Source: CAVTBT01 sp963733065 (GTDB taxonomy: Bacteria; Actinomycetota; Thermoleophilia; Gaiellales; Gaiellaceae). Taken from it: a stretch of DNA of 64,000 nt. Position numbers and translations under genes: made by a program. The stretch spans positions 1 through 64,000 of the forward strand of contig CAVTBT010000003.1 in the NCBI GenBank assembly GCA_963733065.1, given 5' to 3'. Position 1 is the first letter of the stretch. The number at the start of each line of letters is the position of its first letter. Under the pieces are notes generated by a model that saw nothing but the letters and a program-made list of their open reading frames with translations, did no database searches and was not told the DNA's origin. Of the stretch, positions 44,814 through 53,196 are shown piece after piece.

Positions 44814-45164
44814 ATGACGCCCCGCACGATGAACCCGGTGCACGACGCCACGTGCTCGGTGGCCGCGTCGGCCGAGATCGTCGGCCTGAAGTGGACGGCG
44901 CTGCTCGTCCACGACCTCTCCGAGGGCGCCAGGCGGTTCTCCGAGCTCGAGCACGCCTGCCCCGGGATCAGCCCGCGGACGCTCTCCGAGCGCCTGCGCA
45001 TGCTGGAGGCCGAGGACATCCTCGTGCGCCGCAGCTATCCGGAGTCGCCGCCGCGCGTGGAGTACGAGCTGACCGAGAAAGGCCAGGCGCTGCTGCCGAT
45101 CATCGACGAGATGCGGCGCTTCGGTCACGAGTGGCTCGGTTGCGGCGCTCACCCGGCCGGCTAG
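44814..45164 (+). CDS. HxlR-family winged-helix regulator
   Basis: 117 residues. CSVAASAEIVGLKWTALLVH (HxlR proteins keep an N-terminal Cys before the first helix, often redox or aldehyde sensing), GARRFSELEHACPGISPRTL and SERLRMLEAEDILVRRSYPE (recognition helix), then the wing PRVEYELTEKGQALLPIIDE. DNA-binding dimer. Its Cys in H-D-A-T-C-S-V is the likely sensor. Target unknown; no enzyme gene is divergently arranged. Another Cys is near the C-terminus (WLGCGAHPAG). Confidence 0.88.
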   Translation: MTPRTMNPVHDATCSVAASAEIVGLKWTALLVHDLSEGARRFSELEHACPGISPRTLSERLRMLEAEDILVRRSYPESPPRVEYELTEKGQALLPIIDEMRRFGHEWLGCGAHPAG

Positions 45165-45246
45165 CGGCCACCCGCCGCCTCGCGCCCTCACAGAATCCGC
45201 ACAGGCTGAAGACACTCCGTGAACGCACGGCGGGCACACTCGAGTC

Positions 45247-45738
45247 ATGGCCTCCCGTGCGCTGTCCCTCGCCTGCGCTGCTCTCGTGGGCGCGTCGCTG
45301 CTCCCGGCGACCGCCCTCGGAGCGCGCGGCGCCCAGGTGCCCACCTTCACGCTGCACCGCATCCAGGCGAACTTCGGGGACTCGGCGTACCTGCCGACCC
45401 GTCTCCCGCTCGGCTACGCGTACGAGCGCTGGCAGCGCGTGAACGGCAACCTCTCCGTCACGTTCAAGGCACGACGGGGCGAGGACCGCTTCAGCTTCCG
45501 GGCCGAGCGGCTGGCGAAGGGGGCGCCCTGCGACGGCGGCGGAGCCTTCCACCGGATCCTCCAGATGGACGGCAACAAGGTGTACTACGGCGGCGAGGGC
45601 GGCGAGTGGATCGCCTGGCGGTGCGTCACGTCGCCGCGCACGGGCGCGCGCTACGTCCTGAGCGTCCGCTCCGCCGGCCCGCTGCCGGACGTCGCGCTCG
45701 CGCGCGTCGCCGCGTCGGGCAAGCGCTTCGCGCGCTGA
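45247..45738 (+). CDS. Small secreted protein of unknown function
   Basis: 163 residues from ATG 45247. Signal peptide ASRALSLACAALVGASLLPA, cleavage near ALGARGA. Mature: TFTLHRIQANFGDSAYLPTR, LPLGYAYERWQRVNGNLSVT, RGEDRFSFRAERLAKGAPCD and YYGGEGGEWIAWRCVTSPRT. Beta-rich with two Cys (APCDGG, AWRCVT) likely bridged. Pattern (LPxGYxYxxW, then a WxxGG-like strand) is seen in other secreted actinobacterial proteins without known role. It is preceded by CACACT 7-12 nt upstream of ATG, possibly leaderless. Convergent with pepT. Confidence 0.65.
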   Translation: MASRALSLACAALVGASLLPATALGARGAQVPTFTLHRIQANFGDSAYLPTRLPLGYAYERWQRVNGNLSVTFKARRGEDRFSFRAERLAKGAPCDGGGAFHRILQMDGNKVYYGGEGGEWIAWRCVTSPRTGARYVLSVRSAGPLPDVALARVAASGKRFAR

Positions 45739-45759
45739 CCGTCGCCCGCGCGCCCTCCG

Positions 45760-47037
45760 CTACGGCTCCGCCCAGACGCGTACGAGCTCGACGATCGTCG
45801 CCGTCGCTGCGGCCATGTCCTGCACGGACAGCCATTCGCGCACGGAGTGGTACTCCTGGCCGCCGGTGAAGAGGTTCGGCGTGGGCAGCCCGCGCGCGGA
45901 CAGCCTGGAGCCGTCCGTGCCACCGCGGATGGACGTGTGCTGCGGCTCGACGCCCGCCCGCCTGATCGCCTGCTCGGCCGCCTCGATCACCCGCGGGTGC
46001 GCCTCGATCGCGGGCCGCATGTTCCGGTAGGTCTCGGAGACGTCTACGTGCACGCGGGCGCGCGGCTCGCGCTCGACGACGTCGTCGGCCAGGCGCCGCA
46101 GGACGTCGACGTGCTCGGCGAGCAGGGCGTCGTCGTGGTCGCGCACGATGAAGGTCAGGCGCGTCTCGTCTGCATTGCCCTCGACCCGGCTCGGATGGAC
46201 GAAGCCCTCGCGGCCCTCGGTCGTCTCGGGCGAGAGCCGATCGCGAGGCAGCGCGGCGATGAGATCGGCGGCGAGCTTCACCGCATTGACGAGCTTGCCC
46301 TTGGCCGTCCCGGGATGGAACGTCCGGCCGCGGATCGTGATGATCACCTGGTCGGCCGAGAAGGTCTCGATCTCCAGCTCGCCGGCCCCGGAGCCGTCGA
46401 GCGTGTAGGCCGCGTCGGCGCCGAGCTGCTCGAGGTCGAGGTGCTCGGTGCCGGTGCCGACCTCCTCGTCGACCGTGAAGCAGACCCGGACCGGGGCGCG
46501 CGGCGGCTCGGGGTGCCGGACGAGGTACGCGACGGCGGCCATGATCTCGGCCACCCCGGCCTTGTCGTCGGCGCCGAGCAGGGTCGTGCCGTCGGTCGTG
46601 ACGATGTCGTGGCCGACCCGCTTCGCGAGCTCGGGCGACTCGGCCGGATCCAGAACCTGTGCGTCGTCGCCCGGCAGCCGGATCGGCGAGCCGTCGTACG
46701 CGCGATGGACGATCGGCTGCACGCCCTCGCCGGTCACGTCCGGCGAGGTGTCGACATGGGCGATGAGCGCGATCGTGGGCGCGGCCTCGGCGGTGCCGGG
46801 CACCGTCGCGAGGACGTAGCCGTGCTCGGTCAGCTCGACGTCGTCCAGCCCGAGCGCGCGCAGCTCGTCGACCAGCAGCCGCGACAGCTCGAGCTGCTTC
46901 GGCGTGCTCGGATACGTCTTCGAGCCGTACTGCGACTGCGTGTCGATGCGGACGTAGCGCAGGAAGCGCTCGAGCGCGTCCTCCGCCAGCTCGGCCGCGA
47001 GTGGCGAGGCGTAGGCCGCGCTAGCCGAGGCGGCCAA
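45760..47037 (-). CDS. pepT: Peptidase T (tripeptide aminopeptidase), M20 family
   Basis: 425 residues. ERFLRYVRIDTQSQYGSKTY, IALIAHVDTSPDVTGEGVQP (zinc His and catalytic Asp of H-V-D-T-S), GTTLLGADDKAGVAEIMAAV (bridging Asp), VCFTVDEEVGTGTEHLDLEQ (general-base Glu-Glu), RTFHPGTAKGKLVNAVKLAA and IRGGTDGSRLSARGLPTPNL match PepT closely. It removes N-terminal residues from tripeptides in the cytosol with two zinc ions. The start at 47037 is TTG with GGAGGT about 11 nt upstream. It overlaps the upstream M20 gene by 17 nt, forming a peptide-degradation pair. Confidence 0.92.
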   Translation of the reverse strand: MAASASAAYASPLAAELAEDALERFLRYVRIDTQSQYGSKTYPSTPKQLELSRLLVDELRALGLDDVELTEHGYVLATVPGTAEAAPTIALIAHVDTSPDVTGEGVQPIVHRAYDGSPIRLPGDDAQVLDPAESPELAKRVGHDIVTTDGTTLLGADDKAGVAEIMAAVAYLVRHPEPPRAPVRVCFTVDEEVGTGTEHLDLEQLGADAAYTLDGSGAGELEIETFSADQVIITIRGRTFHPGTAKGKLVNAVKLAADLIAALPRDRLSPETTEGREGFVHPSRVEGNADETRLTFIVRDHDDALLAEHVDVLRRLADDVVEREPRARVHVDVSETYRNMRPAIEAHPRVIEAAEQAIRRAGVEPQHTSIRGGTDGSRLSARGLPTPNLFTGGQEYHSVREWLSVQDMAAATATIVELVRVWAEP

Positions 47038-48382
47038 GGCGGCGGAACACCTCCTCGGCGGTCGCCACGCCGAGCGGTAGATAGTCCGACCGGAGGCGCT
47101 CGTTCGGCGAGTGGACGTTCGACTCCTTGAGCGCGAAGCCGGTGACGATGACCGGAATGCCCAGGTCCGAGAGGGCGGGCACGAGCGGGATCGTCCCGCC
47201 GGAGCGGATCAGCAGCGGCCGCGTGCCGACGACGGCCTCGAATGCATCGGCGGCGAGGGTCAGCGCCTCCGATCCGGGCGGCACGAGCCCCGGATCACTG
47301 CTCGCCCACAGATCGACGCCGACCTCGGCGCCGTCCGGCGCCGCCTCGCGGATCAGCCGCTCGAAGACCGGCGCGATCTGGTCCACGCGCTGGCCGGGCG
47401 CGAGCCGGATCGAGACGTTCGCCTCCGCCTGCACGGGCAGCACCGTCTTCTGGAGGTGCGGCGACCCGCCCGCAAGGCCGTGGACGTCCACGGCCGTCTC
47501 CGCCCACGTCCGGAGGTAGAACTCCTCCGCCGCCTGCGGGTCGGTCGGGTTCGCGTTCAGCACCGCGAGCTCGCCGGCGCCCCGCGGAAGCGAGGCCCAG
47601 CCCGCGAGCTCCTCGGCGGTCGGCGGGACGATCCCGGCACGGAGCGGCTCGGGAGCGCGCCCGTTCGTGGGCACGACCGCCGCCAGCGCCTGCATGAGCA
47701 CGTGCATCGCGTTCAGCGCCACGCCGCCGAACATGCCGCTGTGCAGGTCCTGTCCGCCCGTGCGGACGGTGACGTGGAAGTAGCACATGCCGCGCACGGC
47801 GACGTTGAAGGCGGGCCGCCCGGGCTCGAGCATGTCGCTGTCGAACACGAGCGCCGCGTCGGCCCCGCGCTCGTCGTCGGCGAGGAAGTCGACGATCGTG
47901 TGCCCGCCCGCCTCCTCCTCGCCGTCGCAGGCGAAGCGGACGTTGACGGGCAGCTCGCCCGCCTCCGCCAGCCGGCGCGTGGCCTCGAGCAGCATGAACA
48001 GCTGGCCCTTGTCGTCGGCGATACCCCGCGCGTAGAGCCAGCCGTCTCGATCGTCGAGCTCGAAGGGCGGCGACTCCCAGAGATCGAGCGGGTCGGCCGG
48101 CTGGACGTCGAAATGGCCGTAGCAGAGCACCGTCGGCGCCGAGGCGGCGTCCTTCGACGCACGCACCTCGCCGACTGCCAGCGGCTGCCCGTCCCGGAGC
48201 ACGACCTCGGCCGTCCCGCCGCCGGTGCGGATCCGGTCGCAGACCCATTCGGCCGCGGCGCGGACGTCGCCCGCATGTGCGGGATCGGCGCTGATCGACG
48301 GGATCGCGATCAGCTCACGCAGCGGCTCGAGCAGCGTTGCGCCGTCCTCGGTCACGGCGCGAGTGTAGTCGGGCCCCGGCAA
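47021..48382 (-). CDS. M20-family dipeptidase/peptidase
   Basis: 453 residues by the longest frame; GTG 48355 (TEDGATLLEPLRELIAIPSI) is an equally good start. VLCYGHFDVQPADPLDLWES (zinc His, catalytic Asp), YARGIADDKGQLFMLLEATR, VRFACDGEEEAGGHTIVDFL (Glu-Glu pair), GMCYFHVTVRTGGQDLHSGM and C-terminal HSPNERLRSDYLPLGVATAE mark the ArgE/DapE/CNDP-like dipeptidase group. Coupled to pepT by overlap, so both would feed amino acid recycling. The 'dipeptidase' label rests on family resemblance and context. Confidence 0.88.
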   Translation of the reverse strand: MPGPDYTRAVTEDGATLLEPLRELIAIPSISADPAHAGDVRAAAEWVCDRIRTGGGTAEVVLRDGQPLAVGEVRASKDAASAPTVLCYGHFDVQPADPLDLWESPPFELDDRDGWLYARGIADDKGQLFMLLEATRRLAEAGELPVNVRFACDGEEEAGGHTIVDFLADDERGADAALVFDSDMLEPGRPAFNVAVRGMCYFHVTVRTGGQDLHSGMFGGVALNAMHVLMQALAAVVPTNGRAPEPLRAGIVPPTAEELAGWASLPRGAGELAVLNANPTDPQAAEEFYLRTWAETAVDVHGLAGGSPHLQKTVLPVQAEANVSIRLAPGQRVDQIAPVFERLIREAAPDGAEVGVDLWASSDPGLVPPGSEALTLAADAFEAVVGTRPLLIRSGGTIPLVPALSDLGIPVIVTGFALKESNVHSPNERLRSDYLPLGVATAEEVFRRLGRLG

Positions 48383-48420
48383 CGGCGCGGGCCTCGCCTG
48401 GCGGAGCGCGTCAGCGAGGC

Positions 48421-48443
48421 GTGACGGTGTCAGACACCGTCAC
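48421..48443 (-). terminator. Perfect 23-nt palindromic hairpin after the sigma factor gene
   Basis: GTGACGGTGTC (48421-48431), single-base centre A, GACACCGTCAC (48433-48443). It lies 46 nt beyond the stop of the leftward sigma gene and before the M20 start. No T-run. The one-base centre is unusual for a terminator, so a protein-binding site or dispersed repeat is also possible. Confidence 0.5.
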
Positions 48444-48489
48444 CCCGGCGTGACGAGTCCGCCCGAGCGACGCGTTTCGGCGCTCGCCG

Positions 48490-49572
48490 CTACGCGACTT
48501 CGCGGAGCTTCGCGGCGTCGGCCAGGGCCCGCAGCTTCTTCAGGCACTGGTTCTCGATCTGGCGGATCCGCTCGCGCGTCACGTTGAACGTGCGCCCGAC
48601 CTCGTCGAGCGTGCGCGGCTGCTCGCCGTCGAGGCCGTAGCGGAGCTCGAGGACGCGGCGCTCGCGCTGCGAGAGCGTGTCGAGGATCGCCCGCAGCGCC
48701 TCCTTGCGCATCGCCACCTCCGCCTCCTCCTCGGGCAGCGGCGCGGAGTCGTCCGTGAGGAAGTGCCCGAACTCGGACTCCTCCTCGTCGCCGACCGGCT
48801 TCTCGAGCGAGACCGGCGTCTGCGCGCTGCGGCGAATGTGCTCCACCTCGTCGAGCGTGAGGTCCAGGTCCTTGGCGATCTCCGCCGTCGTCGGCTCGCG
48901 CAGCAGCTCGGCCCGCAGCTTGCGCTCCGAGCGGACGATCTTGTTCAGCTTCTCGACCACGTGCACGGGCATGCGGATCGTGCGCGCCTTGTCGGCGAGC
49001 GCGCGCGCGACGGCCTGGCGGATCCACCAGGTCGCGTACGTCGAGAACTTGAAGCCCTTGCGGTGATCGAACTTCTCGGCCGCGCGGACGAGGCCGATCG
49101 TGCCCTCCTGGATCAGATCGAGGAAGGGCAGGCCCTGGTTGCGGTAGCGCTTGGCGATCGAGACGACGAGGCGCAGGTTCGCCTCGACCATCGCCTGCTT
49201 CGCCGCATGGTCGCCCCGCTCGATCCGCTTCGCGAGCTCGACCTCCTGCGCGGCGGTCAGCAGCGGCACCTTGCCGATGTCCTTCAGGAAGAGCTGCAGC
49301 GTGTCGGTCGACACCTCCGCCGGGGCCTCTACCTCGGGCTCGTCCACCTCGTCCGCCGACTCGACGACCTCGATCTGGAGCTCGTCGATCGCGGCGTAGA
49401 GGTCGTCCGCCTGGCCCGGCTCGAGCTCGAGCTCATCGACCGCGAGCGCGATCTCCTCGGCGGTCAGGCGCCCAGCCGCCTTCCCTGCCTCGAGCAGCAG
49501 CCGTGCCTCGTCGGTCTCCAGCACGTCGGCAACGGGTTGCGCGGTGGTGCTGGCAGTCTGACCTGCGCTCAA
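48490..49572 (-). CDS. Principal-type RNA polymerase sigma-70 factor
   Basis: Region 1.2 DTLQLFLKDIGKVPLLTAAQ, region 2 NLRLVVSIAKRYRNQGLPFL, DLIQEGTIGLVRAAEKFDHR and FKFSTYATWWIRQAVARALA, region 3 TIRMPVHVVEKLNKIVRSER, region 4 LRYGLDGEQPRTLDEVGRTF and NVTRERIRQIENQCLKKLRA are complete RpoD/HrdB features. The start is unsure: a TTG at 49572 with AGAGGGGG upstream gives 360 residues, while the open frame extends to 49683. The N-terminus has an acidic stretch (ESADEVDEPEVEAPAE) as in group 1 sigmas. It would direct housekeeping transcription, or be a group 2 paralogue; which one cannot be told from one copy. Confidence 0.9.
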   Translation of the reverse strand: MSAGQTASTTAQPVADVLETDEARLLLEAGKAAGRLTAEEIALAVDELELEPGQADDLYAAIDELQIEVVESADEVDEPEVEAPAEVSTDTLQLFLKDIGKVPLLTAAQEVELAKRIERGDHAAKQAMVEANLRLVVSIAKRYRNQGLPFLDLIQEGTIGLVRAAEKFDHRKGFKFSTYATWWIRQAVARALADKARTIRMPVHVVEKLNKIVRSERKLRAELLREPTTAEIAKDLDLTLDEVEHIRRSAQTPVSLEKPVGDEEESEFGHFLTDDSAPLPEEEAEVAMRKEALRAILDTLSQRERRVLELRYGLDGEQPRTLDEVGRTFNVTRERIRQIENQCLKKLRALADAAKLREVA

Positions 49573-49723
49573 TTCCGGCCCCCTCTTCCGGTCGCGCTCA
49601 CGGTAGTCGCGGCCACGTCCGGCGTCAACGAAATCCGATCCGCTGTGGCGGCAACTGTCGCAAAAGTCACGACGAACCGCCATGGGCCGATCGGCTCAAA
49701 TGTCCGGTCCCTCGGTCCTGTCA

Positions 49724-50677
49724 TTACGTAAGACGCTCGAGGAAGCGATTCGCTTCCCGCGCCAGGCGCGAACCGGGCTCGACCGTCCTCGCCAGGCGCA
49801 GCTGCCGTTTCGCCTCCTCGACCTGCCCGGTCCACAGCAGCAGCAGACCGAGGTGAAAGCGGACGGTGGCGGCACGCGGAAAGCGGCGCGTCAGCGGTCC
49901 GAGCCGCGAGAACGCGCGCGCCGGGTCGTCCTTCGTGAACCGGCCCACTGCGGCGGCGGTCTGCGCCTCCGCGCTGCCCGGCGCCAGCCGCGCAGCCTCG
50001 GCGTAGACGCGCTCCGCCGAGCGCGCGCGGCCGAGCCGCTGCAGCGCCACGCCGTAGCGGAGCCGGTCGGCGACACTGCGCTCCGCCCGCGTGCGCAGGA
50101 CCTCGAGCTGACGCGCGGGCGCGAGCGCCGCGACGTCGTGTGGTGCGGGCTGCGCGGCGACGAAGACGGGCAGCCCGCGGGCGTACTCGGGGTGCAGCAG
50201 GTCGCCGGCGGTCACCGCATAGGCCGTGTCGGGGTCGCGCTCGAGCGCGCGGCGCCAGGCTTCGCGCGGGTCGCCCTTCGCCGCCCACAGGCGCGCGAGA
50301 CCGAGGTTGACCTGCACGACGCCGCTCCGCGGGTTGAGGGCCGCCAGTCGCTCGAGCCGATCGAGCGAATCGCCCGGCCACGCGCTCAACAGCGACCCGA
50401 CCTGGGCCTCGAGCGAGTCGAGCCGCCCGAAGGCCCGCGCCGCAGCGGTACGTTGGTCGCGGCCGTAGAGGGCCGCTGCCTCCCGGAGCGCTCGCGCCTC
50501 GGGGTCCGTGCGCACGCCGAGCTGCAGCGAGAGCGGCGGCGCGCCCTCGCGCGGCTCGAGGCGTGCCGCGCCCTGCCGGTCGTCACCGCCGCCGATCGCC
50601 GTCAGGCCGACGACGACCACGACGGCCGCCAGCGCGGCCGCTCCGACGCCGGCCGCGATCCTCGTGCGAGCGCTCAT
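49724..50677 (-). CDS. Membrane-anchored tetratricopeptide-like protein
   Basis: 317 residues from ATG 50677. An N-terminal TM or uncleaved signal (ARTRIAAGVGAAALAAVVVV) is followed by a helical repeat array: ALREAAALYGRDQRTAAARA, LDRLERLAALNPRSGVVQVN, LGLARLWAAKGDPREAWRRA, RYGVALQRLGRARSAERVYA and FHLGLLLLWTGQVEEAKRQL. The A-L-G-x-A-P-style positions fit TPR units. A protein-protein interaction role outside the membrane is likely. Divergent from the cysteine operon (97 nt) and 41 nt upstream of the sigma frame on the same strand. Confidence 0.75.
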   Translation of the reverse strand: MSARTRIAAGVGAAALAAVVVVVGLTAIGGGDDRQGAARLEPREGAPPLSLQLGVRTDPEARALREAAALYGRDQRTAAARAFGRLDSLEAQVGSLLSAWPGDSLDRLERLAALNPRSGVVQVNLGLARLWAAKGDPREAWRRALERDPDTAYAVTAGDLLHPEYARGLPVFVAAQPAPHDVAALAPARQLEVLRTRAERSVADRLRYGVALQRLGRARSAERVYAEAARLAPGSAEAQTAAAVGRFTKDDPARAFSRLGPLTRRFPRAATVRFHLGLLLLWTGQVEEAKRQLRLARTVEPGSRLAREANRFLERLT

Positions 50678-50774
50678 CCGGCGGCGACGATAGCGGCGAC
50701 CGGAAGAGAACCGGGCGGCGCGTCGTTCACGTGCATGGGACGGCAGCCGCCGCCTCGCTACACTTCGGAAAGTA

Positions 50775-51956
50775 ATGCCGTCGTACCGAGAACTGCTGCA
50801 GCAGGTCAGGTCCGAGATCGACGAGGTGACCTCCGCGGAGGCGCGCGAGCGCGCACGAGCGGAGGACCCGCCGGTGTTCCTCGACGTGCGCGAGCGCGAC
50901 GAGTGGGACGAGGGGTTCGTCCCCGGCGCCGTCTGGATCGCCCGTGGCCAGCTCGAGTCTCGCGTCGAAGGGCTCCTGCCGGACAAGGACACCGAGGTCG
51001 TCGTGTACTGCGCGGGCGGCTCGCGCTCGGCGTTCGCTGCGAAGAGCCTGGCCGACCTCGGCTACACCAGCGTCGTGAACATGGCCGGCGGCTTCACGGA
51101 CTGGAAGCGGAACGGCTTCGACGTGCAGACGCCGGTGGCGCTCACCCCGGCACAGCGCACGCGCTACAGCCGGCACCTGCTCATTCCCGAGGTCGGCGAG
51201 GAGGGGCAGCGCAAGCTGCTGAACGCCCGCGTGCTCCTCGTCGGCGCCGGCGGCCTCGGCTCGCCCGCCTCGCTCTACCTGGCGGCGGCCGGCGTCGGGA
51301 CGCTCGGCATCGTCGACGCCGACGTCGTCGACGACTCGAACCTCCAGCGCCAGATCGTCCACGCCACCGACCGCCTCGGCGAGCCGAAGGTGCAGTCGGC
51401 GAAGCGCACCATCGAGGCGCTCAACCCGGACGTGGAGGTCGTGCCCTACGAGGAGCGCCTGACGTCGGACAATGTCGAGCGGATCCTCGGCGACCGCTGG
51501 GACGTGATCGTCGACGGCGCCGACAACTTCCCGACGCGGTACCTCGTCAACGACGCCTCGGTCTGGCACCGCATCCCGGTCGTGCACGGCTCCATCTACC
51601 GCTTCGAAGGCCAGACGACGGTCTTCCACCCGGGGGAAGGCCCGTGCTACCGCTGCCTCTTCCCCACACCGCCGCCGCCGGAGCTCGCGCCGAGCTGCGC
51701 GGAAGGCGGCGTGCTCGGCGTCCTGCCCGGGATCGTCGGCTCGCTGCAGGCGAGCGAGGCGCTGAAGCTGATCCTCGGCGCCGGCGACACGCTCACCGGC
51801 CGGCTGCTTCTGTTCGACGCGCTCGGCACGACGTTCGACGAGGTCGCCGTCCGCCGCGACCCCGGCTGCCCCGTCTGCGGCGAGCAGCCGACGATCACGG
51901 AGTACGTCGACTACGTGGAGTTCTGCTCGGCCGCCGGCCGCGGGGTCAGCGCGTGA
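50775..51956 (+). CDS. moeZ: Rhodanese-ThiF/MoeB fusion: sulfur-carrier adenylyltransferase and sulfurtransferase
   Basis: 393 residues. Residues 15-115 are a rhodanese domain (FLDVRERDEWDEGFVPGAVW; active loop VVYCAGGSRS with Cys79). Residues 125-393 are a ThiF/MoeB E1-like domain: RYSRHLLIPEVGEEGQRKLL, VLLVGAGGLGSPASLYLAAA (ATP loop 157-163), DADVVDDSNLQRQIVHATDR and zinc Cys pairs in CYRCLF and CPVCGE. It should adenylate the CysO C-terminus and then thiocarboxylate it. MoeZ and MOCS3 carry the rhodanese at the C-terminus; here it is N-terminal. The stop overlaps the cysO GTG by 4 nt. Confidence 0.9.
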   Translation: MPSYRELLQQVRSEIDEVTSAEARERARAEDPPVFLDVRERDEWDEGFVPGAVWIARGQLESRVEGLLPDKDTEVVVYCAGGSRSAFAAKSLADLGYTSVVNMAGGFTDWKRNGFDVQTPVALTPAQRTRYSRHLLIPEVGEEGQRKLLNARVLLVGAGGLGSPASLYLAAAGVGTLGIVDADVVDDSNLQRQIVHATDRLGEPKVQSAKRTIEALNPDVEVVPYEERLTSDNVERILGDRWDVIVDGADNFPTRYLVNDASVWHRIPVVHGSIYRFEGQTTVFHPGEGPCYRCLFPTPPPPELAPSCAEGGVLGVLPGIVGSLQASEALKLILGAGDTLTGRLLLFDALGTTFDEVAVRRDPGCPVCGEQPTITEYVDYVEFCSAAGRGVSA

Positions 51957-52237
51957 TCGCCGTCCGGATCCCGCCGACGCTGCGCGCCGAGGTCGGCGGC
52001 GCACGTCAGGTGGAGGCGACCGGCGGCACCGTGCGGGAGCTGCTCGAGAACCTCGCCGACCGGTTCCCGGCGCTGCAGGGCCAGCTCTTCGAGAACGGCG
52101 ATCTCGCGCCGTTCGTCAACGTCTACCTCGGCGGCGAGGACGTCCGCACGCTCGAGGGCAGCGACACGCCGGTCAGCGCCGGCGACACCGTGATCCTCCT
52201 CCCGGCCATGGCCGGGGGCTCCGGCCACGCTCCGTGA
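51953..52237 (+). CDS. cysO: CysO-type ubiquitin-like sulfur carrier with a 5-residue tail after Gly-Gly
   Basis: 94 residues, GTG 51953. Beta-grasp MoaD/ThiS fold: IAVRIPPTLRAEVGGARQVE, TVRELLENLADRFPALQGQL, PFVNVYLGGEDVRTLEGSDT and GDTVILLPAMAGGSGHAP. The diglycine (88-89), which must be C-terminal for thiocarboxylation, is followed by SGHAP. The neighbouring JAMM protease could remove the tail, as described for some related carriers. As CysO-COSH it donates sulfur to O-phosphoserine on CysM. GTGA overlaps at both ends show tight co-translation. Confidence 0.88.
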   Translation: MIAVRIPPTLRAEVGGARQVEATGGTVRELLENLADRFPALQGQLFENGDLAPFVNVYLGGEDVRTLEGSDTPVSAGDTVILLPAMAGGSGHAP

Positions 52238-53196
52238 GCGACGCGCCGGGAGCGCGACAGGGGCTGACCACAGCCGACAACCTCCTCGGCCTGATCGGCT
52301 CGACGCCGCTCGTCGAGCTGCCGCGGCTCTCGCCGAAGCCGTCGGTGCGCCTCGTCGCCAAGCTCGAGGGCCAGAATCCGACCGGCTCGATCAAGGATCG
52401 CGTGGCGAAGGCGATGATCGAGGCGGCCGAGGCGTCGGGCGAGCTGGAGCCGGGCCGCGCCCTGCTCGAGCCCACGAGCGGCAACACGGGCATCTCGCTC
52501 GCGCTCGTCGCGAAGCTCAAGGGCTACCCGCTGACGTGCGTCATGCCCGAGAACGCGACCGAGGAGCGCCGCCGCCTGCTGCGGCTGTACGGGGCCGAGA
52601 TCGTGGACTCGCCCGGTGCCGAGGGCTCGAACGGCGCCGTGCGAGCGGCACTCGAGCTCGCCGAGCGCGAGCCGCGGTTCTTCATGCCCTTCCAGTACGC
52701 GAACGTCGCCAACCCGCGGGCGCACTACGACGGGACGGGCGCCGAGATCGCCGACGCCCTCGAGCGCGTCGACGTGCTCGTTGCGGGGCTCGGCACCGGC
52801 GGCACGCTGATGGGCACCGGCGACCGTCTGCGCGAGTCGTTCCCGGACATCGTCGTCGCGGGCGCCGAGCCGCTGCCCGGCGATCCGGTGATGGGCCTGC
52901 GCTCGCTCGCCGACGGCTACGTGCCGCCGATCCTCGACGTGTCGAAGCTCGACCGGAAGGTGCTCGTCTCGAACGAGCAATCGGTGCGGGCGCTCCGTGC
53001 GCTCCTCGACCAGGAGGGGATCTTCGGCGGCGTTTCCGCGGGTGCCGTCGTCCACGTCGCGCAGCGGCTCGCGGCCGAGCTCGACGAGGGCGTCGTCGTG
53101 TGCGTCCTCGCCGACGCAGGCTGGAAGTACCTCTCGGCCGACTTCTGGGACGGGGGCGACGTCGAGCGCTCGATGGAGCGCGCCGTCTGGTGGTAG
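52234..53196 (+). CDS. cysM: CysM, O-phosphoserine-dependent cysteine synthase
   Basis: 320 residues, GTG 52234. PLP enzyme of fold type II: LIGSTPLVELPRLSPKPSVR, EGQNPTGSIKDRVAKAMIEA (Schiff-base Lys54), EPTSGNTGISLALVAKLKGY, and GLGTGGTLMGTGDRLRESFP. Arg223 in MGLRSLADGYVPP aligns with the Arg that selects O-phosphoserine in mycobacterial CysM, and the C-terminus ends in aromatic residues (AVWW) as in that group, which closes over the active site. It condenses O-phosphoserine with CysO-thiocarboxylate to form CysO-cysteine, avoiding free sulfide. Confidence 0.92.
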   Translation: MSDAPGARQGLTTADNLLGLIGSTPLVELPRLSPKPSVRLVAKLEGQNPTGSIKDRVAKAMIEAAEASGELEPGRALLEPTSGNTGISLALVAKLKGYPLTCVMPENATEERRRLLRLYGAEIVDSPGAEGSNGAVRAALELAEREPRFFMPFQYANVANPRAHYDGTGAEIADALERVDVLVAGLGTGGTLMGTGDRLRESFPDIVVAGAEPLPGDPVMGLRSLADGYVPPILDVSKLDRKVLVSNEQSVRALRALLDQEGIFGGVSAGAVVHVAQRLAAELDEGVVVCVLADAGWKYLSADFWDGGDVERSMERAVWW

